DNA of 64,000 bases, taken from positions 5,288,001 through 5,352,000 of the forward strand of contig NZ_CP040244.1 in NCBI RefSeq assembly GCF_005517195.1, in the 5' to 3' direction. The translations under genes and the position numbers were made by a program. The notes beneath the pieces are model-generated. The model was not told the DNA's origin and made no database searches. It worked only from the letters and a program-made list of their open reading frames with translations. Below are positions 49,851 to 58,014 of this stretch, one piece after another. Origin of the DNA: Streptomyces vilmorinianum (lineage in GTDB: Bacteria; Actinomycetota; Actinomycetes; Streptomycetales; Streptomycetaceae). Every line of letters begins with the position of its first letter. Within the stretch, counting starts at the first letter, position 1.

Positions 49851-51506
49851 CTACTGGCCAGGGGCAGCTTGCTGCGCCTGCGCCTCGGCGTGATCGGACA
49901 GAGCTTCGAGGGCGTCGGCAGTACTGCTCACCAGCCCGAGGAACTGCTCGTCCGGCTTGAGTATGTCGAGACCGGCCCGGGTGAGGATGGTTGCCCAATC
50001 CTTGGTGCGAGCGTGGGCGGCGCCGTTGGACCGCAGGCCCTGGAGGGTGCGTAGCGGCCCGACTAGGGTGTCGGTGTCGCCGTCGGTGTGCTTCACCCAG
50101 CCGTCGATGCAGTTGATGGTGGGGGCCTTGGGGTCTGCGCCGGGGAGCTTCCGCAGTGCCTTGGTATTGAGGTACTCGATGACGCCCTTGGCGAGTGTGA
50201 GGATCTGGGTGTCGGCCTCACTCTGCTCGCTACTGGTGGGCAGGTGCAGGCCGGAGAAGGCGATCTGGTCGGCGGCGTCCCAAGGCCGGTAGACCGGTTC
50301 GCCGACGAGGGCGGAGAGGGCGGAGCTGAAGCGCTCCCGGGCGTGGGTGAGCCGGGCCAGCGGGTCTGGGAGGCCGTCGACCCACTGGCCCAGGATGTTG
50401 CGGCGGAAGCGGGCCTCGTCGACGCCGCCGCTGGGTGGGACGTTGAAGCTGAGCCAGTGGGAGCGTTCGGCGCTGGGCAGGTCGCGGCCGAGGTCGCCGA
50501 GATATGCCTCGATCAGGTTCTCGCCGTTGCGGCCGATGGACAGGCCCCACTGGCTGAGGCATGTCAGCCTGTGGGGGCCCACCGTGTAGCGGGAGGGCTC
50601 GGAGGTGTAGCGGCGCAGAACCTCGCGACGGAAGTAGACGGTGGTGAGGTAGTGCGGGGTGCCGCGATCGCGGAAACGGTTGCTCAGTTGCTCCGGGTCG
50701 CAGGTGGAGGTGACAGGCTGGCCGGTCGCCGGGTCGGTGTCGATCACGAACTCGGGGTACGACTCAACGGTCGCATACGGGTAGCCGAGGTCGGCCGGCT
50801 CGGCGTTGATCGGCAGGACGAGGTGTTTGCCCAGCAAGCGGACGAAGCCCGGACGGTTGGCGGAGCGGAGGTCTCCGCTGTGGAAGCCGAACCGGCACAC
50901 CTCGGTGTGCAGGGTCGCGTCGATTCGCGGCTCCGGCACCGACGCAAGCCGGGTCACCTTGTCGCATTGCACGACCAGGAAGCGCTCTCGGACTGCGAGG
51001 TAGCGGCGCAGCGGCAGGGCGGCGATCTCGATGATGAAGTCGGTGGGGGTGTGCTGGATGCGGACGAGCTCCTGGTCGCGTCCGGCGCCGTCGAGGTAAT
51101 ACCAGCTGCCATCGGGGCGCGGGATGGCTTCGAAGTACCACAGGAACGACGGGGTGAACTCCGTGGTGGGCTCGATCCCAGGCGGCTGATGATGGCGGCG
51201 CTGGACAAAGAACTCCGCACGATCGGAGTCATCGGTCAGGCCGTCGTAGAAGCCGGAGTCGTCGCCCTGCCGCCAGATGCCGGCGCTCCCTACCCCTCCG
51301 TGGGTCCAGGAGACTTCGGAGAGGGCGTGCTCGCGGCCGACGAAGCTCGTCAGGTAGCTGCCGATCCCGAAGTCACGGCCGTCGAGCGTGTGGTGCAGGA
51401 CGGTGACCCACTGCGTGGGCGTGGCATTGATCCCGGCCAGATACGACTCCGGCCGAGCCTCCTCAGGTAGGCCGTTGCTGCTACCGCTGCTGTACGTGAG
51501 CGCCAT
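49851..51506 (-). CDS. Large hypothetical protein with C-terminal HEPN-like motif
   Basis: 551 aa from an ATG at 51506 (MALTYSSGSSNGLPEE); no clear ribosome site, and the frame continues to 51593. The N-terminal two thirds are rich in beta-strand patterns (SFLWYFEAIPRPDGSWYYLD, ERFLVVQCDKVTRLASVPEP, YFRREVLRRYTSEPSRYTVG) and match nothing I recognise. The C-terminal part contains LQGLRSNGAAHARTKDWATI with R-S-N-G-A-A-H, very like IKRNGSAHGRED in the convergent gene at 48278. Both proteins may therefore share a HEPN-like C-terminal domain. Stops of the two genes are 25 bases apart. Confidence 0.6.
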   Translation of the reverse strand: MALTYSSGSSNGLPEEARPESYLAGINATPTQWVTVLHHTLDGRDFGIGSYLTSFVGREHALSEVSWTHGGVGSAGIWRQGDDSGFYDGLTDDSDRAEFFVQRRHHQPPGIEPTTEFTPSFLWYFEAIPRPDGSWYYLDGAGRDQELVRIQHTPTDFIIEIAALPLRRYLAVRERFLVVQCDKVTRLASVPEPRIDATLHTEVCRFGFHSGDLRSANRPGFVRLLGKHLVLPINAEPADLGYPYATVESYPEFVIDTDPATGQPVTSTCDPEQLSNRFRDRGTPHYLTTVYFRREVLRRYTSEPSRYTVGPHRLTCLSQWGLSIGRNGENLIEAYLGDLGRDLPSAERSHWLSFNVPPSGGVDEARFRRNILGQWVDGLPDPLARLTHARERFSSALSALVGEPVYRPWDAADQIAFSGLHLPTSSEQSEADTQILTLAKGVIEYLNTKALRKLPGADPKAPTINCIDGWVKHTDGDTDTLVGPLRTLQGLRSNGAAHARTKDWATILTRAGLDILKPDEQFLGLVSSTADALEALSDHAEAQAQQAAPGQ

Positions 51507-51589
51507 CTGACGAGTGTAGGACCGGCCGCCGACAGCCTCCACGGCATTTGCGGTCGGCTGAGCGTACTGCCCGGAGGGCCCGCCATGCG

Positions 51590-51780
51590 TCAAGGAAGGT
51601 CGCCCTGCCCGTCCCAGCGGCGCGGGTCAGCCGGGTGCGGCTCGTAATGGGCACGGCCGCCGGGCCGCACCGGCCGAGCTCGGTGAGCAGCGCTGCCCTG
51701 TCGGCGAGCTGCTCGTCGTCCCAGCCGGTGACGTCCAGCAGGAGACCGCCCAGCGGGCTGGCACAGAGCTCTCGGTTGAC
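51590..51780 (-). pseudogene. Frameshifted remnant of a small hypothetical protein (copy A)
   Basis: The minus strand reads PLGGLLLDVTGWDDEQLADR then AALLTELGRCGP in one frame, and then GGRAHYEPHPADPRRWDGQG in another. Joined, they give the familiar Streptomyces pattern GGPLDGLLLDVTGW...TELG..GPGGRA.Y.P.P.DP.RW.W.GD. The frame change shows it is broken. A related relic lies beyond the CBASS operon at about 53810-54000, same orientation. Confidence 0.6.
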
Positions 51781-51821
51781 GTTGGCCCCGCTTCGGGGCC
51801 GTGGTGGTGCTGTGCGAAGTG

Positions 51822-52466
51822 TCAGGGTGCTGCCGACGCCCGCTGGTCGGCCGCTTGGGCATCGGCGAACGTGGCGTACTCAGTGGAGCGGTCGACCAGG
51901 GTCAAGTCTATGTCCCCGGCGGTGAAGCGGCTGGTGAAGTAGCTGCCCGCGAGGCTGCGCGGCGCGCGCCCGGCGACGGACAGCTGGCACGAGCCGGTGT
52001 GCCGGGGGCTGCGGGCCTGGTGCTCGGTGCGCGGGGTGTTCTCGTACAGAAACCGGACCTCTGCGATCCCCGAGCCGTCCGTCTTCACGATCGTCGCGTT
52101 GTTCGAGCGCGACATGCTCTCCGCCGTGCGCAACGTCGCGTGAAGCGTCCAGTAGGTCTGCTCGATGGTGAGGTAGGTGGTGATGGGGCCGCGGTTGCCG
52201 CCGGCGGGGATGTGGCTCTCGGCGGCGGGGGCGAGGACCGAGCGCCAGGTGCCGCCGATCCACGGGTGGCCAGTGATGCGGTGGATGCCCCACCAGCGCC
52301 ATGCCCACTTGTCGAAGACCAGGACGCCGTAGCCGATCAGCGAGGGCAGATAGGCGAACAGGTACTTCGCGTTCTGGGTGGGTGTGATGCCCAGCAGCGG
52401 CAGAGCGATGGTGTAGGCGGTCGTGAGGAGGGAGGCCGTCGTTCGGACGGTGGTCGCGGGGCTCAC
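51822..52466 (-). CDS. cap15: Cap15-like CBASS effector (two TM helices plus beta-barrel)
   Basis: 214 aa, GTG at 52466 overlapping the CD-NTase stop by four bases (GTGA). Two membrane helices come first (about 8-27, TASLLTTAYTIALPLLGI; about 34-52, YLFAYLPSLIGYGVLVF). The soluble part has the beta-rich pattern of the Cap15/S-2TMbeta domain: HPWIGGTWRSVLAPA, GPITTYLTIEQTYWTLHATL, TAESMSRSNNATIVKTDGSG, and LAGSYFTSRFTAGDIDLTLV. In known CBASS operons Cap15 binds the cyclic dinucleotide through the barrel and then disrupts the inner membrane, killing the infected cell. Family call by pattern; high confidence because of the partner gene. Confidence 0.8.
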   Translation of the reverse strand: MSPATTVRTTASLLTTAYTIALPLLGITPTQNAKYLFAYLPSLIGYGVLVFDKWAWRWWGIHRITGHPWIGGTWRSVLAPAAESHIPAGGNRGPITTYLTIEQTYWTLHATLRTAESMSRSNNATIVKTDGSGIAEVRFLYENTPRTEHQARSPRHTGSCQLSVAGRAPRSLAGSYFTSRFTAGDIDLTLVDRSTEYATFADAQAADQRASAAP

Positions 52467-53413
52467 CGGCCGTACCCGAGGTAGACCCAGGCCTGCTCGA
52501 CGAGCTCGCGGGCGGTCTCCACCGTCCACTTCTGCTGCGGGCCGAACAGCTTCTTGATCTCGTTCGGTTCCATCATCGCCTCCGACCGGCTTCCGAGCTG
52601 GGCATAGACCTCGCCCAGGGACAGGCGGACCGCGTCGTCGAACGAGCCGTTCTTGAGGACGTGATCGGGCACGTTGTAAATCAGGCACTCGGAGAAGTAC
52701 GAGGGGACCGCCTCGATGCGCTTCTGCCAGCACAGCTCATTCTCCACCGACTTGAGTACCCGCACCACGAACTTGTAGCGCTTGCCGGTGTTGGTGTTCT
52801 TCGTACGGCCGTGGGCCAGTTGCAGCTCGGGCCAGTTGACGATCCGCCCGCTGTCCCGGCAGTACACCACGCTGCCGGTGTGGAAGCTGGTGCCAGCGCC
52901 GTTGGTGAAGAGCCGGTACTCGAAGCACGGGACCACGTCGACGTTGGGCCGGCTCCCCGGCACTGGGGGGACGTAGAAGGCGACGTTGTGGCTATCGTCC
53001 ACGCCGGAGCCGAAAGCCTTCACGAGCGCCCTGCCGACCTCCTGGCGCAGGAGTGTGGGGGTCCACCGGCCGGTGTAGGAGCTGGAGGAGCGGTTCGGGA
53101 AGGCCACAACGCCGGGGGCGAAGTCGTAGTAGTACAGGCTGTTGAGCTGCACCTTGATGTCGACGTCGCTGTCAGAGCGCACGTTGGTGTTGTTCGGGTA
53201 GGAGCCCTTGGCCACGATCGTGAGGTTGCTGCGCACGTCGTCGAAGGCACCATGCGCAGCTATGGCGTCCTTCACCATCCGCTCTGCCCTCGCCTGGCGG
53301 TCCGCCTCGGCCTCGGTGGACGGCGAGATCCACTTACTGATCAGTTGCTGCCGCTCCGCGGTGCTCAGGCGCTCTGCCAACGGGTACTCCTCGCTCAAGA
53401 CGGTGGCGGGCAC
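52463..53413 (-). CDS. CD-NTase (cGAS/DncV-like nucleotidyltransferase) of CBASS 1
   Basis: 316 aa, GTG at 53413 just after GGAGGTAGG. Makes a cyclic nucleotide signal on phage infection. The core motif is AKGSYPNNTNVRSDSDVDIK: Gly70-Ser71, then catalytic Asp83 and Asp85; the third acid is Asp159 in RPNVDVVPCFEYRLF. C-terminal helical PAP/OAS-like region includes LQLAHGRTKNTNTGKRYKFV and CWQKRIEAVPSYFSECLIYN. It is the first gene of a two-gene operon with the Cap15-like effector; no Cap2/Cap3 genes are present, so this is a minimal (type I) CBASS. Confidence 0.88.
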   Translation of the reverse strand: MPATVLSEEYPLAERLSTAERQQLISKWISPSTEAEADRQARAERMVKDAIAAHGAFDDVRSNLTIVAKGSYPNNTNVRSDSDVDIKVQLNSLYYYDFAPGVVAFPNRSSSSYTGRWTPTLLRQEVGRALVKAFGSGVDDSHNVAFYVPPVPGSRPNVDVVPCFEYRLFTNGAGTSFHTGSVVYCRDSGRIVNWPELQLAHGRTKNTNTGKRYKFVVRVLKSVENELCWQKRIEAVPSYFSECLIYNVPDHVLKNGSFDDAVRLSLGEVYAQLGSRSEAMMEPNEIKKLFGPQQKWTVETARELVEQAWVYLGYGR

Positions 53414-53809
53414 CCTACCTCCAGGGACTGACAACGGAGCCCCTCGTGACGCAGGAAGGGGGCGGCCCGGGTGTGCCCCGGGCCCGGCCGCCCGAGGGTT
53501 TCACCGTGCGGCGCCCGGGCCGTGGGGGTGTACGTGCCGGGCGTGTGGAGCAGGCGCAGCCGAGCGCCCTGGCCGGGGCGCTCGGCGGGTCCAACGAGCG
53601 GGCAGTCGGTGGGCAACGGGCGATCAGCCGGTGGCGGTGGCGCAGGCGGTGATGGCCTGGCGCAGCGGTCGGCGAGATCGGCGCGCCCGGTCGGCATGCC
53701 ATGCGGCTCCCCTGCTCCCAAGGGGGTGGGCGGCGTCGGCAACGGGCCCGGCGCAGTGCACCGTGCCGGTCATGGCCTCGACTAGGTCGGCATCCCCCGG
53801 TCCGCCACC
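53414..53809. other. Upstream region of CBASS 1, no gene seen
   Basis: About 400 bases. GC-rich frames on both strands read as low-complexity Gly/Arg/Pro and show no domain. Promoters for the CBASS operon (minus strand) must lie at its left edge; no clean -10/-35 pair is visible. Confidence 0.4.
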
Positions 53810-54000
53810 GGCACGACGCAGGCTGGGACTTCGCGGGCAGCCGTCAAAGCACTGGACACCGACGCCGTACGGGCCGCGATGCCCGAGGTGCCGATCTCCG
53901 GCGGGGCCACGGCGGACCGGATCGCCGCCGCACTGCGGCCGGTGATGTCGAGCAGCAGGCCGTCGAGCGGGCCGCCGATCAGTTCGGCGTAGGCCCGGTC
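53810..54000 (-). pseudogene. Remnant of the same small hypothetical protein (copy B)
   Basis: The minus strand reads AYAELIGGPLDGLLLDITGR then SAAAIRSAVAPPEIGTSGIA, the first half of the GGPLDGLLLDVTGW-type protein described for copy A; the expected GPGGRA.Y.P half is lost. Its DNA resembles copy A over the LLLD segment (for example CCGGTGATGTCGAGCAGCAG versus CCGGTGACGTCCAGCAGGAG). The next 176 bases to the following gene contain nothing recognisable. Confidence 0.55.
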
Positions 54001-54176
54001 CGGCCGCGGGATCGGAGGGTCGCGGTCCGGTGCCGTAGACCTGGCGGCGCAGCAGCTGCTCGTCATCACGGTCTATCGGTTCAGCCTGACAGCCGCTACT
54101 GACAGCCCTGGGTCCATCCCCGTGGCCTTGGCGAGCTCCTTTGTGACGTGGTCGGGCAGCTTCTCGGCAACGGGTC

Positions 54177-54719
54177 TTAGAGGGCGGTGCTGAGGTTTTC
54201 GATGACCGCGCGGGCGGCGTCCTCCGAGCCTGCCCCGGCGCCGGCGGCGATGGCTCCGGTCGCGATGGGGGCGAAGTAGCCCTTCAGCGCAGCCACGGCA
54301 CGGCGGATCCTTCCGCGATCCGGATCCGTCTGCACCACCTCGTTGAGGACTTCCTCGCCAGCAGCTGCGGCGTCTTCGATGTCTTCCTCGGAGACGCCCA
54401 TGGTGGGCAGCTGCCGCAGAGCGTCGACGACTGCTTGGGCAATGGCCTCGAACCCGGGGGCGATCTGCTGGCCCTCGGTGTGCTGGGTCTGGTTGACCGA
54501 GGTGTTGCCCCACGCCAGCTGAGCATTGTTGAGGTCGCCGTGGATCACGGGACCGTTGAAGATGTTGCCGCCGCCCAGGATGCTGCCGGAGCCGAGGGAC
54601 AGACCCGAGGTGTCGGACTCCACCCGAGCCTTGACCGGGTGCTTGTCCATCTCCCGCTGGATCTCGTTCATCATCTTCCGGATGCCCTGCCTGTTGATCT
54701 TGAAGCCGCTACCTGCCAT
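54177..54719 (-). CDS. Hypothetical protein between the two CBASS operons
   Basis: 180 aa from the ATG at 54719, which has CTGGAGACAG upstream; longer starts lack one. N-terminal helix GFKINRQGIRKMMNEIQREM with a basic face is followed by a Gly/Ser/Asn stretch (SLGSGSILGGGNIFNGPVIH), then a helix with QIAPGFEAIAQAVVDALRQL and an acidic segment, and a small Ala/Gly-rich hydrophobic end (IATGAIAAGAGAGSEDA). I do not recognise the family, though the MAGSGFKINRQGIRKMM start is a type met in several Streptomyces proteins. Role in defence is only suggested by position. Confidence 0.55.
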   Translation of the reverse strand: MAGSGFKINRQGIRKMMNEIQREMDKHPVKARVESDTSGLSLGSGSILGGGNIFNGPVIHGDLNNAQLAWGNTSVNQTQHTEGQQIAPGFEAIAQAVVDALRQLPTMGVSEEDIEDAAAAGEEVLNEVVQTDPDRGRIRRAVAALKGYFAPIATGAIAAGAGAGSEDAARAVIENLSTAL

Positions 54720-54871
54720 CGCTGTCTCCAGTCGTGGATCGTTCATGCACCGCCATTGTGAGGCACGCCACCGACAGCGCGTTCCGGCCTCGGCGACCGC
54801 CCGCCTGCTGCCGTCGACGGCTGCGGAAAATACCCAGCGCACTGGCCTGCTGAACGGTGATGATGCTCGCT

Positions 54872-55726
54872 ATGAGCGACACCGCGGCCGATAACTGGTC
54901 ACCGGCGGACCACCCGTATGCGATCGCTGTATCGGAGGCGCAGTGGTGGAAGAGCGCCGCCATGCTCGCGGTCCGGCGGATGCGCGCCGACGGCGGAATG
55001 CTCGGCTGGGTCGACTCCCGGCAGATCGACGCGCGACAGCTGTGTGTCGCCCTGTGCCAGCTGCTGACGGCGGAGAAACTGCAGCAGCTCGCCCTGGATG
55101 AACTCGGTGTCGACCCGGCGGCCGTGCAGGCCTTGGAGCAGGCGCGGGAGCGGTTCGAGACTGCGCTGCCCGGCATCAAGCACATGCGTGACGGTCTGAC
55201 TCACTTCGAGGATTGGTCCCGAGGGAAGGGGCGCGGTCCGCAGAAGGAGCGAATCAAGGCCGGTGAGGCGCCACGTGACGTCGCGCGCGCCTTCTGGGGT
55301 TTCGGCTATGACCCGACCACCGACACCGTTTCCCTGGGGCCCTTCCGTATCGACGTCGGCGCAGTCGACCAGGCCGCCGGTGAACTGGCCCACGCGATCT
55401 ACATGGCCGCGCGTGAGGTCGACAAGAAGGACACCGCCGAACTGCACGCCACGGCTGTCCAGGCACTCGCCAGCGGCGGCATCCTCTGCGTCCCGGATGG
55501 TCCGGTGCAGGTCCTGGCGGGCAACGACTGCCGGGTGTGGCTGTCTATCCCCCGTGGAACTGACAACGGACTCGAACCCCAGGAGTTGGCTACCCGGGTC
55601 GTCACGGTCCTCGCCGACGCCGCTCTCCGCCTCGCCGCGCCGACGGCGTCGCTCCAGCCTGCAGATGTGGAAATGCGCCTGGCCGGTGGGGAATCTCTCC
55701 GCATCGAGACGGGCAATGCGGCGTAA
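54872..55726 (+). CDS. Hypothetical protein with HEPN-like RDxxxH motif
   Basis: 284 aa from the ATG at 54872 (MSDTAADNW); an upstream GTG at 54857 is in frame. Helical N-terminal half includes AQWWKSAAMLAVRRMRADGG and QALEQARERFETALPGIKHM, followed by RDGLTHFEDWSRGKGRGPQK. R-D-G-L-T-H has the R-x4-H spacing of HEPN domains with a polar residue after Arg. The C-terminal half is beta/alpha with GGILCVPDGPVQVLAGNDCR. Divergent from the gene at 54177 and convergent with CBASS 2. Function unknown; the motif and location suggest defence. Confidence 0.5.
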   Translation: MSDTAADNWSPADHPYAIAVSEAQWWKSAAMLAVRRMRADGGMLGWVDSRQIDARQLCVALCQLLTAEKLQQLALDELGVDPAAVQALEQARERFETALPGIKHMRDGLTHFEDWSRGKGRGPQKERIKAGEAPRDVARAFWGFGYDPTTDTVSLGPFRIDVGAVDQAAGELAHAIYMAAREVDKKDTAELHATAVQALASGGILCVPDGPVQVLAGNDCRVWLSIPRGTDNGLEPQELATRVVTVLADAALRLAAPTASLQPADVEMRLAGGESLRIETGNAA

Positions 55727-55898
55727 GACCGCAGCCCGGCTGCATACCGCTTGCCCGCAGCCATCTCCGCGTTGAGCAGGGACTCGGACATAGCAGCGAG
55801 AGAACCGCTCATGCTTCGACCCTACGGGCGGATGCGTCTGATGCGACGAGACCTCGGCATATTCGTCGGGGCCTCGTCGCGCTCCGAGGATCGGTTCC

Positions 55899-57218
55899 CT
55901 AGGAGACGTTCGCCGTCTTGACGCTCGTGTTGCTGACCGGCACATCGATCCGGTCCCGAGCGACGACGACCCCATCCTTGACGACGTAGCACTCGACGAC
56001 GTGCTCGCCCTTGAAGCGCGAGTGCTCGGTGCGGACTCCCCGCGTGCTCGAGTCGACGATCTGGCCGCGGATATTGTCCCTCCGCTCGGCTTCCGGGCCA
56101 CGATTGAGCACCTTCCACTTCAGCGTGTAGGGCTCCTCGACCGAGCAGTGAGTGACCACGAACCTCAAGCTCTTGTCGGCCTTGAGCAGGATCCCGCCGC
56201 GACGCATCGTGCGGAGCCAGGTCGGACGCCATCCGGCCTGCGTGACCTCGCAATCGATGGACACGGTCTCGGAGACGTCGACCGGGAACTCGTCCTCAAT
56301 GAACTCCTCGGTGTCCCTGAACGACCGGGACGACTCGCTCGCGCTCTTCGCCAGCGGCACCGACGTGCCGAAGACCTCGCGCCACTTCTTGTTGGCAGAC
56401 GCCTTGCCTTCGTCCGCGATCGCCTCAAGGCATCGGTTGTACGCCTTCTTCGCCTTCGGCTGGAACTTCGCCTTGACGTGGACCCGCTGCCGGCTGCCCA
56501 GCGCCAGGTAGTACTCCTGCTCTGGCTGATCTTTCAGGAATTCGAAGAAGTCGCGGGCCATGAGGTCGAACGAGCCTGTGCCCGCTGCGTCGTAGTCGTC
56601 GGTCTGGTCGAAGAAGTTGTAGACGAGGGTATCGATGAGCAGGCCGCCCATACTTACGCCGTTCGCGTTCTTCCATGCCCGTGCCATCCGGGCGAGGTGG
56701 CGCATGTTCGTCGCGGTGCGGTCGTTGCACTCCTTGGTCGCGGCGATCTCCTCGCGCGGCTTGGTAACCCTCCAGCCCCCAACCTTCGTGTCCGGGTAGT
56801 CGAAGCTGCCATCGGCGTTCTCAAATGCCGGCTGGACCTCGAACTTAAAGGCGTTAGACGTGAACCGCACTCGGACCACGCACTGGTCGACGCGGATCTC
56901 CGTGTTCTTGTACCGCGCCTTGAGGTCGTCGCGAACCCTCTCGAGAATCCTCCGCGGGCCGGTGTCCCCGTCGTAGCTCGCCCGGATCCCGGGCGGGAGG
57001 ATGAAGATCATGTCGAGATCGGACACACCCTTGATCGCGGTATGCCGGCCGAACGATCCGACCATCAGCTTGTACTCGATGCAACCGTCCTTGTCGCGGA
57101 AGTCCTTGTTGAGCGCCTTCGTGATCTCGTCCCGGCGCGAGGCGACCGTCGTGGCCGTCTCTCCGACCTTGAGGTTCTGGAGCAGCGTTTCGAAGATCTC
57201 TGAGGTCTTCATCGTCAT
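55899..57218 (-). CDS. CD-NTase with AGS-C sensor domain (CBASS 2)
   Basis: 439 aa. The ATG at 57218 overlaps the stop of the SLATT gene (ATGA). SMODS-type nucleotidyltransferase: LMVGSFGRHTAIKGVSDLDM with Gly54-Ser55 and catalytic Asp67 and Asp69; the third acid position is Glu127 in FKFEVQPAFE rather than Asp, as I recall for this subfamily. Further family runs are DYPDTKVGGWRVTKPREEI and MGGLLIDTLVYNFF. The C-terminal (about 325-430) AGS-C domain shows PYTLKWKVLNRGPEAERRDN, IRGQIVDSSTRGVRTEHSRF and GEHVVECYVVKDGVVVARD. It would make a cyclic nucleotide for the SLATT membrane partner. Confidence 0.9.
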   Translation of the reverse strand: MTMKTSEIFETLLQNLKVGETATTVASRRDEITKALNKDFRDKDGCIEYKLMVGSFGRHTAIKGVSDLDMIFILPPGIRASYDGDTGPRRILERVRDDLKARYKNTEIRVDQCVVRVRFTSNAFKFEVQPAFENADGSFDYPDTKVGGWRVTKPREEIAATKECNDRTATNMRHLARMARAWKNANGVSMGGLLIDTLVYNFFDQTDDYDAAGTGSFDLMARDFFEFLKDQPEQEYYLALGSRQRVHVKAKFQPKAKKAYNRCLEAIADEGKASANKKWREVFGTSVPLAKSASESSRSFRDTEEFIEDEFPVDVSETVSIDCEVTQAGWRPTWLRTMRRGGILLKADKSLRFVVTHCSVEEPYTLKWKVLNRGPEAERRDNIRGQIVDSSTRGVRTEHSRFKGEHVVECYVVKDGVVVARDRIDVPVSNTSVKTANVS

Positions 57219-57811
57219 GCCTCGCCTTCGCCGAGCCGGAGCGCCTCCGGGAGGAAGAGGTCGATCTCGTGCGAGGTGAACGTCATCTCCTCGTTGTTCT
57301 GCAGTCCGCCCTGGGCACGCGCGAACGCCCTGTTGCTCGTCCTGGGCGCTTCGGCGTAGGCGACGCGCGCGGCCTGCTGCAGCTCGTCCCGTCGCTCTCG
57401 GCCCTCTGCGTTGGAGACGGTGCCGGACATCAGGTCGGCGATGAGGGAGATGTACGACTCCCGGACGTCCCACAGCCGAGAGGCGATAGCGCGGTGGGCC
57501 TCGGACTCCTCCTCGAACTTGAAGGTCTTCGTCCCAAGGCTCATCCAGCTGACCAGGAGCGCGATAGAAGAGGTCGCGAGGCTCGTCAGCACTGCGTTGC
57601 CGAGCAGGCCGACCACCGCGGCAAGGAAGGTGCCCGAACCGATCGCGGTGAGGGCAATGAGGACGCCCTGCTGCCACCGGTGCTTGGTGAAGCAGATGTC
57701 CGCCTGCTTCTCATGGGTCTTGTGGCTGTAGACCACGCGCCCGAACGCCTCTCGCATCTGCGCCAGAAGGTACGGGTCGCGGTCGGGCACCGCTTCGCTC
57801 TCGTGTGTCAA
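57215..57811 (-). CDS. SLATT-domain membrane effector (CBASS 2)
   Basis: 198 aa. SLATT proteins are two-TM pore-type effectors found with SMODS CD-NTases. Seen: a helical start ending FGRVVYSHKTHEKQADICFT, two hydrophobic helices (GVLIALTAIGSGTFLAAVVG; AVLTSLATSSIALLVSWMSL), and a long C-terminal helix EEESEAHRAIASRLWDVRES then YISLIADLMSG. Start set at a TTG at 57811, with TAGGA upstream; no good ATG precedes the conserved part. Encoded just before the CD-NTase with a four-base overlap. Confidence 0.8.
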   Translation of the reverse strand: MTHESEAVPDRDPYLLAQMREAFGRVVYSHKTHEKQADICFTKHRWQQGVLIALTAIGSGTFLAAVVGLLGNAVLTSLATSSIALLVSWMSLGTKTFKFEEESEAHRAIASRLWDVRESYISLIADLMSGTVSNAEGRERRDELQQAARVAYAEAPRTSNRAFARAQGGLQNNEEMTFTSHEIDLFLPEALRLGEGEA

Positions 57812-58014
57812 TTCGTTCCTACTCGGTCGAGGACTCCTGGAGGTGCACGTCTTCTGAGTATGGCGGCTGCCACTGACACTCCGACCGACTCGAGCTACCT
57901 CCCGTTCAGGCCTCGCTCGAGCCGGTCCTCCCCGCACGGCTGAGCGACGGCGACGACACGCAGCTGCAGCACATCGCCCAGTGGCGCTCGTTCGCCACAC
58001 GCCCGCAAGGACAG
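57812..58014. other. Upstream of CBASS 2, possible gene fragment
   Basis: About 200 bases. One + strand frame reads PVLPARLSDGDDTQLQHIAQ then WRSFATRPQGQ, which looks like a real protein end but has no start and runs into the palindrome. Promoter elements for the SLATT gene are expected here; none is clear. Confidence 0.35.
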
